DNA from: Sinotaia quadrata
Lineage: Eukaryota; Mollusca; Gastropoda; Architaenioglossa; Viviparidae
Reading direction: 5' to 3'
DNA length: 64,000 nt
NCBI GenBank assembly: GCA_028829895.1
Contig: CM054177.1
Location: forward strand, 39,987,564-40,051,563
This document shows, in pieces, positions 11,613 to 23,580 of the stretch (position 1 is its first letter; the number at the start of each line of letters is the position of its first letter). A program made the translations under genes and the position numbers. Under the pieces are notes generated by a model. The model saw only the letters and a list, made by a program, of their open reading frames with translations, did not search any database and was not told the DNA's origin.

Positions 11613-13529
11613 TAAATATAAGCATCATAGTTCACAATTTGTAGAAATAATAGTCATACATAATGCACTCTAAATAAAATGCAAGTATAAAACATCAATT
11701 GCAAAAATGCATGATTTCTAAATCAGTCAGTTAACTCAAGCTAGCGGCTGCCTTTCATGACCAGATTTCTTGCCACACCAAATTCAAGTGATCAGACAAT
11801 AGAATTCTCTACAGCATGTAAACTTTTTATCTCAGCCCATTAGCTAGTCTTGTTCTCATAAATCTTAACCAGTGGATAATAAGAACTACTCATCTAGTTA
11901 GAACTGGTTTGCATTACATCAGCAATTTCTAGCATATTCTCAACTTGAGTGTTTACTCCAACTCTGACACTTACAAAAGTACAATCATAAGGAGGGCCCA
12001 AAGTTCGATAATTAACAATTTATATAACAATTAAGTTTAGAATAGGGATGAGCAAATATACTCCATCACACTATATCAGAAACACTCAAAACTCTAAATA
12101 AGTAGTAAACCCCTACATCAACAATTATAAATACAAATTAATATTCAATTCAATAATGTCCCGTGTTAAATATTTAGGTGGTCCGAGGCAACCCAACACA
12201 ATAGATGGCTAGTGGTGGGAAGCTCAGTGAGGGCATGTAGATGTACACTCTCAGCATGGGTATAACTATCCCATCTAGGGTCAAGCGAATATCTACAGTT
12301 TTCATGATTTCAATATCCTTGATATTTTGCTTTCTTTTATTTAACTTATCCAGTTGCTGGCTTTACTCTTCAGCAAGCTGGGAGTGAACCTGACAAGAGG
12401 CAACCCCCTCCCCCTAACACCCAACCCAAGAGAATGATTGAGTGGTGGAAGAAAAAAACTGTACCAAAATAAACTACTAAAAATAATGCGTCTGGTGAGC
12501 CCCATCATACCACCTCTTAAAGTAGTAAATATATAGGCATGTCCTCCTCCAGTCCCACACAAGGCTACAAACCAAACATAAACAAGAGATATTATGAAGT
12601 TCTCGAACGATAAATGCCTTTATCAGGCATAGTTCTGAGATGTATTGTAACCTTTAACTTAATAGCTTGCACTGACATTGTATTACACAGATCGCATTGA
12701 AGCCTCAAGGATTTCTGCAGTTCCGGTGCAAAACAAGCCCTTGATATGTAATTTATACCTCATTCCCAACCCCACTTCAAAGAGTGCTAGCAGCCTACCA
12801 CCTATCCAGGAATTCACCCAAATTGGGAGCTAATGTCGGGTTATAGAACATTTTGTTCTGGGTGGGAAATAAATGTTGTAACCTTTATTTTTTTTTTATG
12901 TATGTGAAAAGTGTGTTTCCAAGTTATGAATCTAAAAATTAAGTAATATAACGTGATGTATACAAAAAAATTCATCCTTATTCCCATGCACTCAGGAAAA
13001 TTCCGTCTGTGCTCCCCAGTAATACCCCCCTACAGTCTCACCACATCTAGGGCTTCCCCAAGTCCTAGTAGTGGCCATCTAAAATAATGATTGGGAGAAT
13101 CACTGAAATACTAAAACTAATTAATTAAATAAAACAACTCAGCAAATGTATACAAGTAAATATGTAAACATAAAATATCTTAAATAAATGATAAATATTA
13201 GAGATAAAATAAATATCAAAGGGTCCAGTAAAAATAAGGGAGAGAAAAAAGGATAGAATATAGGCTGGCTACATCAGCTACCACCAAGCCTGGAAAACGA
13301 AAAGCACTCCACTTTAGGTGGAATGATGCAAAAAGTAAAATAACAAGCAGCCAGAGTTGACTTACTTCCACTCCCATCCACTATCATCGCCCTTTCAACT
13401 TTTCTATCAACCACGCTCCACTCAATCAACACTAGAAACCTCCCTCCAGTGGCGCACCTTGAGCCAGGCAACAAAATCAACCCAGGCCGGAAGCTGCCAT
13501 CATCCTAAGTAAGTAAGATAAATTGATTT

Positions 13530-13840
13530 AACCCTTCATACAGAAATGGAAAGAGAAATTATGAACACGAAGCATGGCAAACAAATTGTTAATGAAGCAA
13601 TACTCATACATATCTGACAAGTTGGAATGGATCATCCAACAATCTGGAAATACTCCGATGGAATTCAGTGCATTCAAAAGGGGCGTAGTACATTTTATGA
13701 ACATATGTCTGTGGAGAAGAGCCTCCAATGAAATATAAGAAATATGCAGATAGGAGGATAACGAGCAGAGTTGTGAAGAAGCAAAATTCTAGACTATCTG
13801 CAAGGCCTAGCACATAAAGTTTTGATGGACCAGTTTATAT
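13530..13840. repeat. dispersed repeat pair, copy at 13.7 kb
   Basis: The part at about 13735-13850 (AAATATGCAGATAGGAGGAT, ATCTGCAAGGCCTAGCACAT, TTTTGATGGACCAGTTT) matches 18690-18830 in the same orientation. The function is unknown and there is no coding. Confidence 0.6.
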
Positions 13841-14289
13841 AAGCTGACAGATTTTTAAAAATTATATGTTTTATAGTAACAGTCATATTTTGCATTCGTA
13901 GTATATAAGTAAGTGGTGGTTATTTTTATATATTCACTATTAGGAAGAATTTTTGTTAGCTAAATGCACTGTTTCGGCCTATGTTTGTATCATCTGGGGG
14001 TGGGTGGGTGACTCTCTGTGGTGTTAAAGAATGCTTTGATCTCACACGCTTTGTGGCTAATCAGTAATAGCCACGCAAAGCTCTTCCAGATGTCCTTCGA
14101 AAAGGGGAATTTCCGGCTTAACTTCTGGATGAGCATTGTTTCATGGATTGTTTCCAATTTGCCCTTTCTCACTGTTTAACTGTAAGCCATTGTTAAACCA
14201 CTTCGGACCTGATGTCATAAGCAATCAGCGTTAGGAAATTATCAGCTGTCGCCAAATGTGAATCATGGCATAAAGTGATACAGCGCATA

Positions 14290-14520
14290 GGAAGTTGTTA
14301 CAAGTTGTTAAAAAAATCTAAAAAAATGGACATGTTTAGATATTCGTATTTTGCTTGTCTATTGGTTGAAGTTGTTACAAGTTGTAAAAAAATCTCCTAA
14401 AATGGACATGTTTAGATATTCGTATTTTGCTTGTCTCTTGGTTGAAGTTGTTACAAGTTGTTAAAAAAATCTCTAAAAGGGACATGTTTAGATATTCGTA
14501 TTTTGCTTGTCTCTTAGTTG
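14290..14520. repeat. minisatellite, about 73-bp unit, 3 copies
   Basis: GGACATGTTTAGATATTCGT then ATTTTGCTTGTCT, GGTTGAAGTTGTTACAAGTT and AAAAAAATCT recur three times with small changes. Confidence 0.9.
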
Positions 14521-14883
14521 CCCCACATGTATGCCTGCCTCTTTGCTCAAAGAATTCGACAAGATGTCCTCTCCACCAGAGATCAAAAAAGTCTGTGTAC
14601 GAACTTTGTGTCTCTGTGAATTCCAATTTTCTTCTTGTAGAAACCAGACTCGTCTATGCTTGCTTCTTGAAGGGATTCCAGTGTCTGACATCATCTACCG
14701 ACTAAGAAACTCTAGACAGTTGGTATCGCTATAATTACTTTTCTCGATTAAGTCAGATATTCTTTGGGTGAGCGAAAAAAAAAAGTCACAGGTTTTGCTA
14801 GGAAAAGTCACAAAAAGAAATGTTACAAGGAAAAAGTCAGAAAAGAACTCAGCCGTCTGACGTGATATCACTAAACTATACAA

Positions 14884-16164
14884 CAGGGGTCTCAAACTCA
14901 TTTTACCTGGGGGCCGCTGGAAGTAGAGTCTGGGTGAAGCTGGGCCGCATCATTATTCCCTGCAGCCAGAGACCTGGCAACGCTTCCTCTTACATAGCTC
15001 AGACACATTTGGCTTCAGGGAGGAAGCCACTGAGACCCTCAGTAAGTTTGGACCTGAATTTTGACTTATTAAAGTTCATGGTGGAGAGGAGCTTTACACA
15101 CAGATAGGTGCTCCCCAAAAGGCACTTGGTCCGCTTGAACATCCTGGAAATCTCAGGGAAGGTAAGGGGCAATTCTCTTAAAAACTGCCCAAGCTTTTCT
15201 GCTTTTCCACTCACCTCCCTGAACTTGGCTTTGAGTTCAGAATTACAATGTATATCAATTAGCTCCATTTGAAGCACAGAAGGGGAATCTTCCACATCGA
15301 AGGAGAAGGGGTCAGCAAATATTTGAAAGGTGGTTCTGTGTTTCTTGAATTCTGCAAACCTGTGATCAAATTCTTCATGCAGCTTTACAATGGCATCAAC
15401 ATATTTCTCACCACTGAATGGTGTGGCACAATCCATGAGTGCCTTACAAGCTGGGAAATGGCAGAGGTTTGTCTGAAAAAACTGGGCTTTCCATAACACA
15501 AGTTTTGTGGAAAATGCTCTGACATTGTCAAATGCTGCGCTGACAAGCTGCCCCTGGCCTTGTAATTTCTTGTTCAGTACATTCAGCTCTTCTATGATGT
15601 CAACAAGAAAAGCTAAGTCCATGAGCCATTTGGGATCACTTAGTACAGGAACAGCCATCCCATCCATGAAGGTTTTCACTTCAGCTCTCAACTCATAAAA
15701 CCTCTTCAAGAACTGTCCCTTGCTAAGCCAACTTACCTTGGTTATTTTTCTGTTCTTCCTTTTCTGTTCTTTCAGTCTACTATTTTTCTTCTTTGCTAAA
15801 CACTTCACCTGCTTTTTCGACATGAAAATGCTGTTTTTTCCGAACAACTCATCTGTGGGTAGATCTGTAGGGTCTATAATCTATATAGAATTAGCTTGCT
15901 AGATCTGGATGCTTTTGAACTTTGCTAAACGGTAGCAATATGTAACAGGCTTGGGAAAGAAAGTCGCCGAGTTTGGCAACACATCGTTACTGTCACGATC
16001 CTGAGGTATGGTAGCCCACAAGTGACAAAAACTATAAAACTCCCAAGCTGCGTGAGAAAAACGTGCGGGCCGCACTATCACTAAACTTTGATATCAAGTG
16101 GGGGCCACAAAATATCGTCACGCGGGCCGCAAATGGCCCGCGGGCCGCATGTTTGAGACCCCTG
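14884..16164 (-). mobile_element. hAT-superfamily transposon, internally deleted
   Basis: The element is 1,281 bp with terminal inverted repeats CAGGGGTCTCAAAC at both ends. An exact 8-bp target duplication, CTATACAA, lies at 14876-14883 and 16165-16172. An 8-bp duplication with CAGGGG ends is diagnostic for hAT. GC-rich subterminal blocks (GGGGGCCGC left, GCGGGCCGC right) are also typical. It carries a shortened transposase frame on the minus strand and is presumably non-autonomous. Confidence 0.93.
14999..15847 (-). pseudogene. truncated hAT transposase (ZBED-like family)
   Basis: This 282-codon frame ends at 14999. It opens with a short basic segment (MSKKQVKCLAKKK, residues 9-21) and switches near residue 40 to VSWLSKGQFLKRFYELRAEV, which is a mid-protein block in animal hAT transposases. 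The BED zinc finger and the catalytic first half are therefore missing, apparently by internal deletion, while the frame stayed open. The C-terminal half keeps family features (FAEFKKH..FQIFADPFSFDV, LQMELIDI, and YLCVKLLSTMNFNKSKFRSK as a dimerisation-domain piece), then diverges. An active transposase is not expected. Domestication cannot be excluded, but the intact inverted repeats argue for a plain transposon copy. Confidence 0.85.
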
Positions 16165-16324
16165 CTATACAACAATGCAATGCACCTTGCTTTGAATCAA
16201 AATTATTTTTAAACGTAGCTATTTTTTAAATCTTGTTTACTATGTGAGTTGGGTCGGAGAGATCAGAGGCAGAATCTTTTAAATCTTACGCCTCCGTGAT
16301 AGAGTTAGATTCAAACGTGTTGCC

Positions 16325-16415
16325 GACTAGGGGATAAAGGTACCAGTATTATAGAGTTATATTTGCCGACTAGGGGATAAAGGTACCAGTATTATAGAGA
16401 GTTATATTTGTTACC
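16325..16415. repeat. tandem duplication, about 46-bp unit, 2 copies
   Basis: TTGCCGACTAGGGGATAAAG then GTACCAGTATTATAGAG occurs twice in tandem. Confidence 0.92.
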
Positions 16416-16714
16416 GAAAAAAATTCAAAGGAGACTTTATCCTTGAAAAAATCTGAAAACGAGATGCATTTACACATATATACAAGTAAGAGTATCACAA
16501 AAACAAATTAATAGATAAGTCTAAAAGTAATAATTTTGCGTTCTTTTTATATCACGAGAAAAATCACATAATAAATTCAAATTAGTTTAAATGTTTATTT
16601 TAATACATGCATTGATTTTGGGAACTAAACGAAACCTATATGCAATAAGACACCAATGCAATTATATGGTTATAGCATTCAATGCAATATAAACATTTTT
16701 AGATGGTTATATGA

Positions 16715-16865
16715 AAGACAATTGCGCGCCCCGACAAATAAGCGATAGGGTTAGGGATAGGGTTAGGGTCAGGATTAGGGTTAGGGTTAGAGACAGAACT
16801 CGATTTCGTCGGCGCGTTTTGTCCATCGTGTTTTTGTCGGCGCGCATTTGTCGGTGAACCACTTT
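16715..16865. repeat. interstitial telomere-like patch in CG-rich context
   Basis: The segment at 16745-16792 is a degenerate run of GGGTTA and GGATTA hexamers (about seven). On both sides are CG-rich words such as gcgcgccccgacaa and gtcggcgcg, which include short inverted similarities (GTCGGCGCG versus CGCGCCCCGAC). Confidence 0.7.
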
Positions 16866-17149
16866 ATTAATATTGCATGCCACCGTTCAAATTTATAGTT
16901 TATTAGAACTTACAGATATGCCGACCGTTTTGATCAATTAATGCCATATTTAAACTTTATAATCGCCGACTACTACGAGAACAATTGAACGCTATTAATA
17001 ATACAGTTCAAGTTTTTAATCCCGATCAAAAACATAATATACGTGTTTATGGACTTCAAACATAACAACATACTATGAATAAATCATATAATTAAATGTG
17101 TAAAATATAATATGAATATTATTATGTATACTATATACAAATTTATACA

Positions 17150-17215
17150 CGTTTAATCCCGAGCGAGAATTGAACCACGATCCTTATGAGCCGTCCCTTA
17201 CTTCTATTTCTTGTT
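17150..17215 (-). repeat. tRNA-derived SINE-like piece 1
   Basis: On the minus strand GTGGTTCAATTCTCGC (17178-17163) is a good tRNA B-box with a T-arm-like context. No proper acceptor stem or clear A-box was found, so I call it SINE-like rather than a tRNA gene. Confidence 0.5.
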
Positions 17216-17334
17216 ATTCATTCTTTATAAACATGCAAATGGACTTATAATTAAAATTAATTAAACTAGAACTCTAAAATACACGCTCGCGCACACCAAA
17301 CAAGCGCTCATGCACACATTCATTAGTAGCGTTT

Positions 17335-17405
17335 TTCACCCCGAACGGGATTTGAACCACACACATCTTGAGCGAGCAGTTAACTTCCATGCCATTTCCT
17401 TCACT
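17335..17405 (-). repeat. tRNA-derived SINE-like piece 2
   Basis: On the minus strand GTGGTTCAAATCCCG (17360-17346) followed by TTCGGGG forms a plausible T-arm. Upstream TGGCATGGAAG is a weak A-box, and the spacing fits a tRNA-like head. It resembles piece 1, 180 bp away. Confidence 0.5.
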
Positions 17406-17460
17406 TACAGTTAATAAACATTATACACACTGACATTTACGACTTTATACTTAACATATA

Positions 17461-17530
17461 TTGTGACTTTATTTCCTGTGACTCTTTTCTTGTGACCTTT
17501 TTCCTTATGACTTTTTTCCTGTGACTATTA
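17461..17530. repeat. short-period repeat with GTGAC and TTTTTCCT words
   Basis: Units of about 18-19 bp (TTTCCTGTGACT, TTTTCTTGTGACC, TTTTTCCTTATGAC) run in tandem. The same motif is present in reverse at 14775-14850 on the other side of the hAT element. Confidence 0.75.
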
Positions 17531-17599
17531 TTCATACAATCATTCTTTGAACCTCGAAGTGTATAGTTTATTTAATCATCCTGAGATAATGTAAGAGTT

Positions 17600-18040
17600 G
17601 CGTGATTAAAGCATTATGAATTATTGCCTATCAGTTGATATTGTGTGTGATTAATATTATTCCGATTTATTTAAATCTATTGGTACTGTAGCCCATGTTT
17701 GTGTGACTAGGCAGTAATGAATCATTATTTCCAGTCAATATTGGGTGTGATCGATATGCGATGTGGCGTTATGCAGATTTAGTATAATCTGGCGGAAGAA
17801 TAGCCCTGGGTGAGTCCACTGTTGTCTGCCAGTAGATGTCGTGTGTGATGAATATGTGACGTGATTTTTTTCTGATTAAGTGTAGTCATCGTGTGTGACG
17901 AATATGTGACGTGGTTTTATTCTGATTAAGTATAGTCATCGTGTGTGACGAATATGTGACGTGGTTTTATTCTGATTAAGTGTAGTTTGGCAATTCTGTA
18001 GCCTCGTGCATACACTGCTGGTTAGAGTTAACCAGTTGTA
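17600..18040. repeat. degenerate tandem array with a tight 3-copy end
   Basis: A 55-60-bp unit with GTCATCGTGTGTGACGAATA then TGTGACGTGG and TTTTATTCTGATTAAG is repeated about three times at 17860-17990. More diverged units precede it. Confidence 0.8.
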
Positions 18041-18689
18041 GTTAGTGACAGACTGATTTGGATCAGTCACATTGTTAAAACCCTTCTTATAGGATTGTAC
18101 AAATGTTCATGAATGCAGCCTTCATTTGATCTTGTCTACGTATTATTATTATTTTAGAAATGTGAGTTATCTTTGAATAATGTTTATGATTTACTTTAGA
18201 CAGTATTCTCTAAGCTTTTGTGCGGAACTTGTGACAATCATTTATTAGGAGTATTATATTATATTTGCAATTAGGATTTGATTCATACTTTTTATCTTTC
18301 TTTTATATTAAATTTATTGTCAATTTTAAACTTTTTTTTTGGTCTGTGAATTTAAGACTTTTACTGCGGCTGTCTGTAGAAATTACTAATCTGTGTTCAT
18401 ACAGATGTGTGTGAAGTAAAATATCATCAATTGATACTGTATTTCTTCCCACGACATTGACTTCACCCCTAACGCTGCCCGCTTTCTTTCGCGAGTTGTC
18501 TTTTCTAGTGCATTAGGTCCTGCTTAATGGGAAGATTTATTCCCCTTATTTGCTTAGAAAATGTGTAGTGGGAAGGCGGAATATGGTAGTTAGAAAATTA
18601 ATTCTAACTTTCATAATTTAAGAGCGTCAGAAACCTGAACACATAAGCCTCGAATCTAAGGATTAAATAACAGTTTTCAGTCGTGTCAA

Positions 18690-18835
18690 GAAATATGCGG
18701 ATGCTGAAAGGAGGATTAAAAATATTGTGCAGAGCTATGAAGAACACAATACTCTAATACATGTAGTCTAAAGTATCTGCAAGCCTAGCACATAATTTTT
18801 TGATAGATTAGTTTTATATAAGCTTCAAATCTAAG
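18690..18835. repeat. dispersed repeat pair, copy at 18.7 kb
   Basis: This is the second copy of the sequence at 13735-13850 (ATATGCGGATGCTGAAAGGA, TATCTGCAAGCCTAGCACAT). Divergence is moderate, including a small insertion. Confidence 0.6.
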
Positions 18836-19308
18836 GATTGAATAACAGTTTTTTACTCATGTATTTAAAAAAAAACAAATTACTCTGAATTAAATTAAAT
18901 GAATAAATACTTATTGTAACGTGTCCGTCCATCTTCCAGTGAAATCAAACGTGGTTTATACTTCACTGGTCAAGCTCTATGCACTCCAGTGACGGCATAG
19001 TGTATAAATTGCACATAAGAAATTTCGTGCATACTTATGTTCGCCATTCACTCACATTTTCTTCTCAATCAGCTCTCTACGTAAGCACATCCTTACTACC
19101 AGGTTTCTCAAATTTTACTTTTACCTTTTTCTTGAAACTATACTTCCATTCAAATTTCATAAGCCTGAGAATTAATGAAGAATCTTGAAATCACAACAGA
19201 TACCCTAAATATAGTTTACTCATATTTCATATATACTAATTAAAATGAAAGCACTGATAACCCATTCAGTCTATTTTGTACATGAATTTGAAAGCCATTC
19301 AAATTAGG

Positions 19309-19312
<4 letters not shown>

Positions 19313-19394
<82 letters not shown>
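19313..19394. repeat. (GT)n microsatellite
   Basis: About 41 GT units without interruption. It creates an artificial open frame of alternating Cys and Val on the plus strand. Confidence 0.98.
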
Positions 19395-19396
<2 letters not shown>

Positions 19397-19881
19397 GTGT
19401 AGCAATTTCATGTTTGAGGACATCAGCAATGCTCAGATGCAGCCATACTATATATATTTAGAAACATGTCCACATGGACTCCAGCATTTTGAAGTTAGTG
19501 TAATAAATACATAATTCAAGATCAGAAATGTGCAACTCCTGATTGCCTAGAATTCTGAACTTTGTGTAATAAATAAACAATTCAAGATCAGATTTGTGCA
19601 AATGCTGACTGTGTGTGATAATTTATAATTGTTATTTTTAAATGAAGATACTGAAGTGTTCATTTTCACTATAAAAGGAGTGACAATGGAAAAGGGGCTG
19701 ACAACAATTGCAACACTGATAAGCAGCCCCAAAGAAAACTAAATATCATAATAACCAAGATTGAAAGAGGTGACAAAATCTTCAACCCTGAATGAACCTT
19801 GACATCCAGAATCGAGACAATTAGTTAAATAATGAATATCAAGAAGCTTCCTTGACTACTTCCCATCTCCTAGATTGGTGG

Positions 19882-20067
19882 TCAACAATCTGGGTAGATA
19901 GGTAATTTGGGGGCACTTCCAGCTTCCACCAATTTTGCATCAGCAATCCGGCCTACGAAGACATGCACTACAGTTGGTTTAGAAGTATAACCACAGCGCA
20001 GATAACATACTGCATTATCATCCTTCCCAGTGGACATAACAAACTGCAAGTTATATTTGGAGAGCAT
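19882..20067 (-). other. unrecognised open frame, 61 codons
   Basis: The minus-strand frame includes CGYTSKPTVVHVFVGRIADA and LVEAGSAPKLPIYPDC. Its composition looks protein-like and the segment is less AT-rich than its flanks. I do not recognise a family. It could be a fragment of a repeat-encoded protein; no clear splice sites bound it. Confidence 0.25.
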
Positions 20068-20469
20068 AAACTTACTGACTCATCAACTTTGGCTCACTTA
20101 AGGGAATGAGCTTTTGTTCAAACTAAAAGCAGATTACAGAATTATTTACTCAAATTTTTGTATGTCTATAGTGCCAACTATGATACTGTTTTAGTTTTAA
20201 CATAATTAAAATCAGCCAGTGTTTTCAATCTATACCTTTGATATATATTACATAAAACCAGTTCATTCATCAGGCTCTTATGTTTATTTTATCAACTGTC
20301 TACAACTATCTAGTTATGACTAAGTGTCTGGGGACAAACCTATACCTGTCTAACAATCTAACTGGTGAGTGGCTGATTTTGTCACTTTCTGATAGTATAA
20401 ATGTTTAATTCTGCAGGTGTGAATGAATATAGTACAAGAAACCAATATCTGTAGTTGCATTTACCATCA

Positions 20470-20612
20470 CACTCAGTTTTACAGTTGACTATTTAATCAA
20501 CGTGTAGTACAATGACATATTTGGGTACATCAATAGCTCAGTTTTACAGTTGACTATTTTATCAATGTATAGTACAATGACATATTTATGTACATCAATA
20601 GCTCAGTTTTAG
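20470..20612. repeat. tandem duplication, about 65-bp unit, 2 copies
   Basis: GCTCAGTTTTACAGTTGACT then ATTTTATCAA, TAGTACAATGACATATTT and GTACATCAATA occurs twice. Confidence 0.9.
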
Positions 20613-20649
20613 TGTTGTTAGAATTTTATAAGTCTATAGTAAAATGATG

Positions 20650-21210
20650 CACTATTATTTCTGTATTGGTGTTATAGCTGTGATATATTGTGTATTGGTA
20701 TTATAGCTGTGATATATTGTGTAATGGTGCTATAGCTGTGATATATTCTGTATTGGTGTTATAGCTGTGATATATTCTGTATTGGTGTTATAGCTGTGAT
20801 ATATTCTGTATTGGTGTTATAGCTGTGATATATTCTGTATTGGTGTTAAAGCTGTGATATATTGTGTATTGGTGTTATAGCTGTGATATATTATTTCTGT
20901 ATTGGTGTTATAGCTGTGATATATTCTGTATTGGTGTTATAGCTGTGATATATTCTGTATTGGTGTTAAAGCTGTGATATATTGTGTATTGGTGTTATAG
21001 CTGTGATATATTATTTCTGTATTGGTGTTATAACTGTGATATATTGTGTATTGGTGTTAAAGCTGTGATATATTGTGTATTGGTGTTATAGCTGTGATAT
21101 ATTGTGTATTGGTGTTATAGCTGTGATATATTATTTCTGTATTGGTGTTATAGCTGTGATATATTATTTCTGTATTGGTGTTAACGCTGTGATATATTAT
21201 TTCATAAATG
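20650..21210. repeat. minisatellite, 29-bp unit, about 18 copies
   Basis: The unit is TATTGGTGTTATAGCTGTGA then TATATTCTG or TATATTGTG. Some units are extended to TATATTATTTCTG. A block of several units (about 20740-20890) is repeated nearly exactly at 20905-21010, a sign of segmental amplification. Confidence 0.96.
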
Positions 21211-21399
21211 TGTAATTCAATGATAAATCTGACCACTATTATGGTGAGTATTGTAGTTCTTATTACAAAAATGTAGTTCATTGATGAAGTCTAATTTTCT
21301 GTAGCTAAATTTTATAGAGAGCATCATCATTTTCAAAACTGATGTGTGGTTCAGTGTTAAAATTTAAAAATTCTGCTGCAAAGTTAGAAATTATCTTGG

Positions 21400-21590
21400 T
21401 AGGCTTGGTGCCTGAGAGGAAAAAGCATTAATCTACAATGTAAAAGGTCAATGGGTTCAGCCTTTTGTCCAGGAGATTTTTCTTCATTGATTCTCACCCA
21501 CTCCCTAGTTCATAAATAGTGAGCTTAGCTGCCATGATTTAAGATTAAAGCTCTTTGAAGAATGAGCACAAATACATTATTATTGTTGCT
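21400..21590 (+). repeat. tRNA-derived SINE
   Basis: TTGGTGCCTGAG (A-box-like, from about 21405) and TGGGTTCAGCC (B-box-like, from 21452) lie at tRNA-like spacing, followed by a body with CCCACTCCCTAGTTCATAAA and AAAGCTCTTTGAAGAATGAG. The pol III promoter layout fits a SINE head. The 3' end is AT-rich and not sharply defined. Confidence 0.6.
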
Positions 21591-21649
21591 ATTGTAGTTC
21601 TTTTATCACTTCTTATTGTAGATATATATTTCATTGTTTAAGGTGTCCT

Positions 21650-22460
21650 TTTTCTGTAAAATAGTTTTATAGTTGTGCATTCTGAGGCTTAGTAATGTTA
21701 CTGTCACACTTCATTAATATAAAAGTATAGTTCAGTTTATAACTGACCATTTTTGTAATTGAGTTTTATAATTGTGAGTCATATTTTCTAAATATTAAGG
21801 TACAGTTCAGTTTAAAATGGACTAATTTTATAACTGAGTTTTATAATTGTGTATCATACTTTCTTAATATTTATAAAGGTACAGTTCAGTTTATAACTGA
21901 CATTTTTGTAACTGAGTTTTATAATTGTCTTTAACTTTCTCAGTATTAATGTACAGTTCAGTTTAAAATGAACCATTTTTGTAACTGAGTTTCATAGCTC
22001 TTGTCATATTTTCTTAGTAACAGATGTATAGTCCATCTGTCAAAGTCGACACTTCTGCCAACTCAGTATAGTCATGTTGGGTTCTTGTGTCTTTCAGTGT
22101 TAAATATATACTTCTGAAATTTTTATATTAAATTGGACCAACTCATGTTATTGATAGGTTTAGTGTTAAAGTGGCTGCTTTAATAGCTTAGTTTAATTTT
22201 TTTTTTCTTAATGAAAATATGTTCCTTGTTATAAAGTTGGCTACTTGGATGCTTAGTTTTATAATTGTTTATCTTGTGTTCTTACTGTAAATATGTTCAC
22301 TGTTAAAGGAAACTGCTTAGATGACTGAGTTTTAAAGTTGTTTATCTTGTGTTCTTACAGTCAATATATTCATTATTAAAAGAAACAGCTAAGATGACTC
22401 AGTTTTAAAGTAGTTTATCTTGTTTTCTTATTGTAGATGTGCTCAGTTTCAGTTTCCAAG
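21650..22460. repeat. degenerate tandem array
   Basis: Diverged units share TAACTGAGTTTTATAATTGT, TACAGTTCAGTTTA and, later, TTTATCTTGTGTTCTTA. The spacing is about 70-80 bp. Confidence 0.65.
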
Positions 22461-23209
22461 TTGTACATCTTGTATAGATCAGTATGAAACATGGCTACTA
22501 TTGTGGTTATATTTATAGCTATGTGTTTTTTAATTCAAATGTGAGCTGATTATGTATGTAAATGGTTGTTATATATCTCAAGACTATGTCTAAAATAGGC
22601 ATTATTGCTTGAAAAGTGTGTGGACATGGTTCACTGTCTTTATGCAATATTATATACTAAGATTAACAGAACTGACAAGCGAAGTTATTTACACTGATAA
22701 CTAATCATCCTTGTTTGATCCATAACTGGTTGAAGACAGTGAGACAGTGGAAATGCCAACACCAACAATTTATGCTGGATTTTTTTGTTTTCATATAATA
22801 CAAATATTAAATTAAACTAAAATGGCAAACACCAGAGAAACAAAGGCTAGTAACAGCATTTAGTACCAGGACAGAAAAGCATAAACAAGATAGTGATATA
22901 AGAAATACAAGACTTAAAAGAGCACTGTGTCAAGGCAGTACTGATCAAATTGTCATTTTCATTGTGCTAAAGTGCATATATTTTTTTTAATCTAATGATT
23001 TAACTCCTGGAAGAAATTATGATGCAATAGCATATAGTAACAATGGAGGCAATAAATATGAGATAATTGTCAGTGGCAGATATAATATAACTGTACCCAC
23101 TTCTATCTTTGCAAAGTCTCAGATTTGTAGACACTACAGTCATTGATTGTGGTGGTTAGTTTTGTATTTATTTTAAAACATGTACAGCCAGTCCTCTCCA
23201 TCACTATAA

Positions 23210-23580
23210 TAAGTTTCTCTCCACGACTTGATTACTTCATGACTATATTACGGACCTCTCCACGACTATATTACAGTTTTCTCCATGTTTATATTACGAT
23301 CCTCCCCATGACTATATTACGGACTTCTACATGCCTCTACTATGATCCTCTCCATCACCCTATATTACGGTCCTTTTCATCACCCTATATTACGGTCCTC
23401 TCCATCACCCTATATTACGGTCCTTTTCATCACCCTATATTACGGTCCTCTCCATCACCCTATATTACGGTCCTTTTCATCACCCTATATTACGGTCCTC
23501 TCCATGACTCTATATTACGGTCCTCTCCATGACTTTTTCTGGTCCTCTCTATGACTCTATGGTATGATCCTCTGAATGTT
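23210..23580. repeat. minisatellite, 25-bp unit
   Basis: The unit is CATCACCCTATATTACGG plus TCCTCTC or TCCTTTT, alternating with high regularity at 23345-23500, so the true amplified unit is 50 bp. Flanking units are diverged (CATGACTATATTACGG). Long open frames through it follow from the period. Confidence 0.95.

Larger units (their letters stand above)
10320..12070 (+). repeat. interspersed repeat family A, copy 2 (most complete)
   Basis: This is collinear with 35500-37000 and, reversed, with 39545-41070. Landmarks from start to end are ATAACTAATTACAAGTGAT, GTGGAAAACTT then ACTAAAGGAG, TTCTTTACACTTA, AGGAAAGGCTGC, CTACTCATCTAGTTAGAACT and ACAATTAAGTTTAGAATAGG. It is longer than the other copies because it carries a (CT)n run at 10413 and the MITE at 11426-11612. 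No open frame of note exists, so it may be a non-autonomous element or the non-coding part of a larger one. Confidence 0.8.

Noticed and set aside
17335..17405. A genuine tRNA gene
   Set aside because: A B-box and T-arm-like sequence are present, but no matching acceptor stem or convincing A-box; it fits a SINE head better.
19276..19461. Open frame of alternating Cys and Val
   Set aside because: It is the translation of the (GT)n microsatellite.
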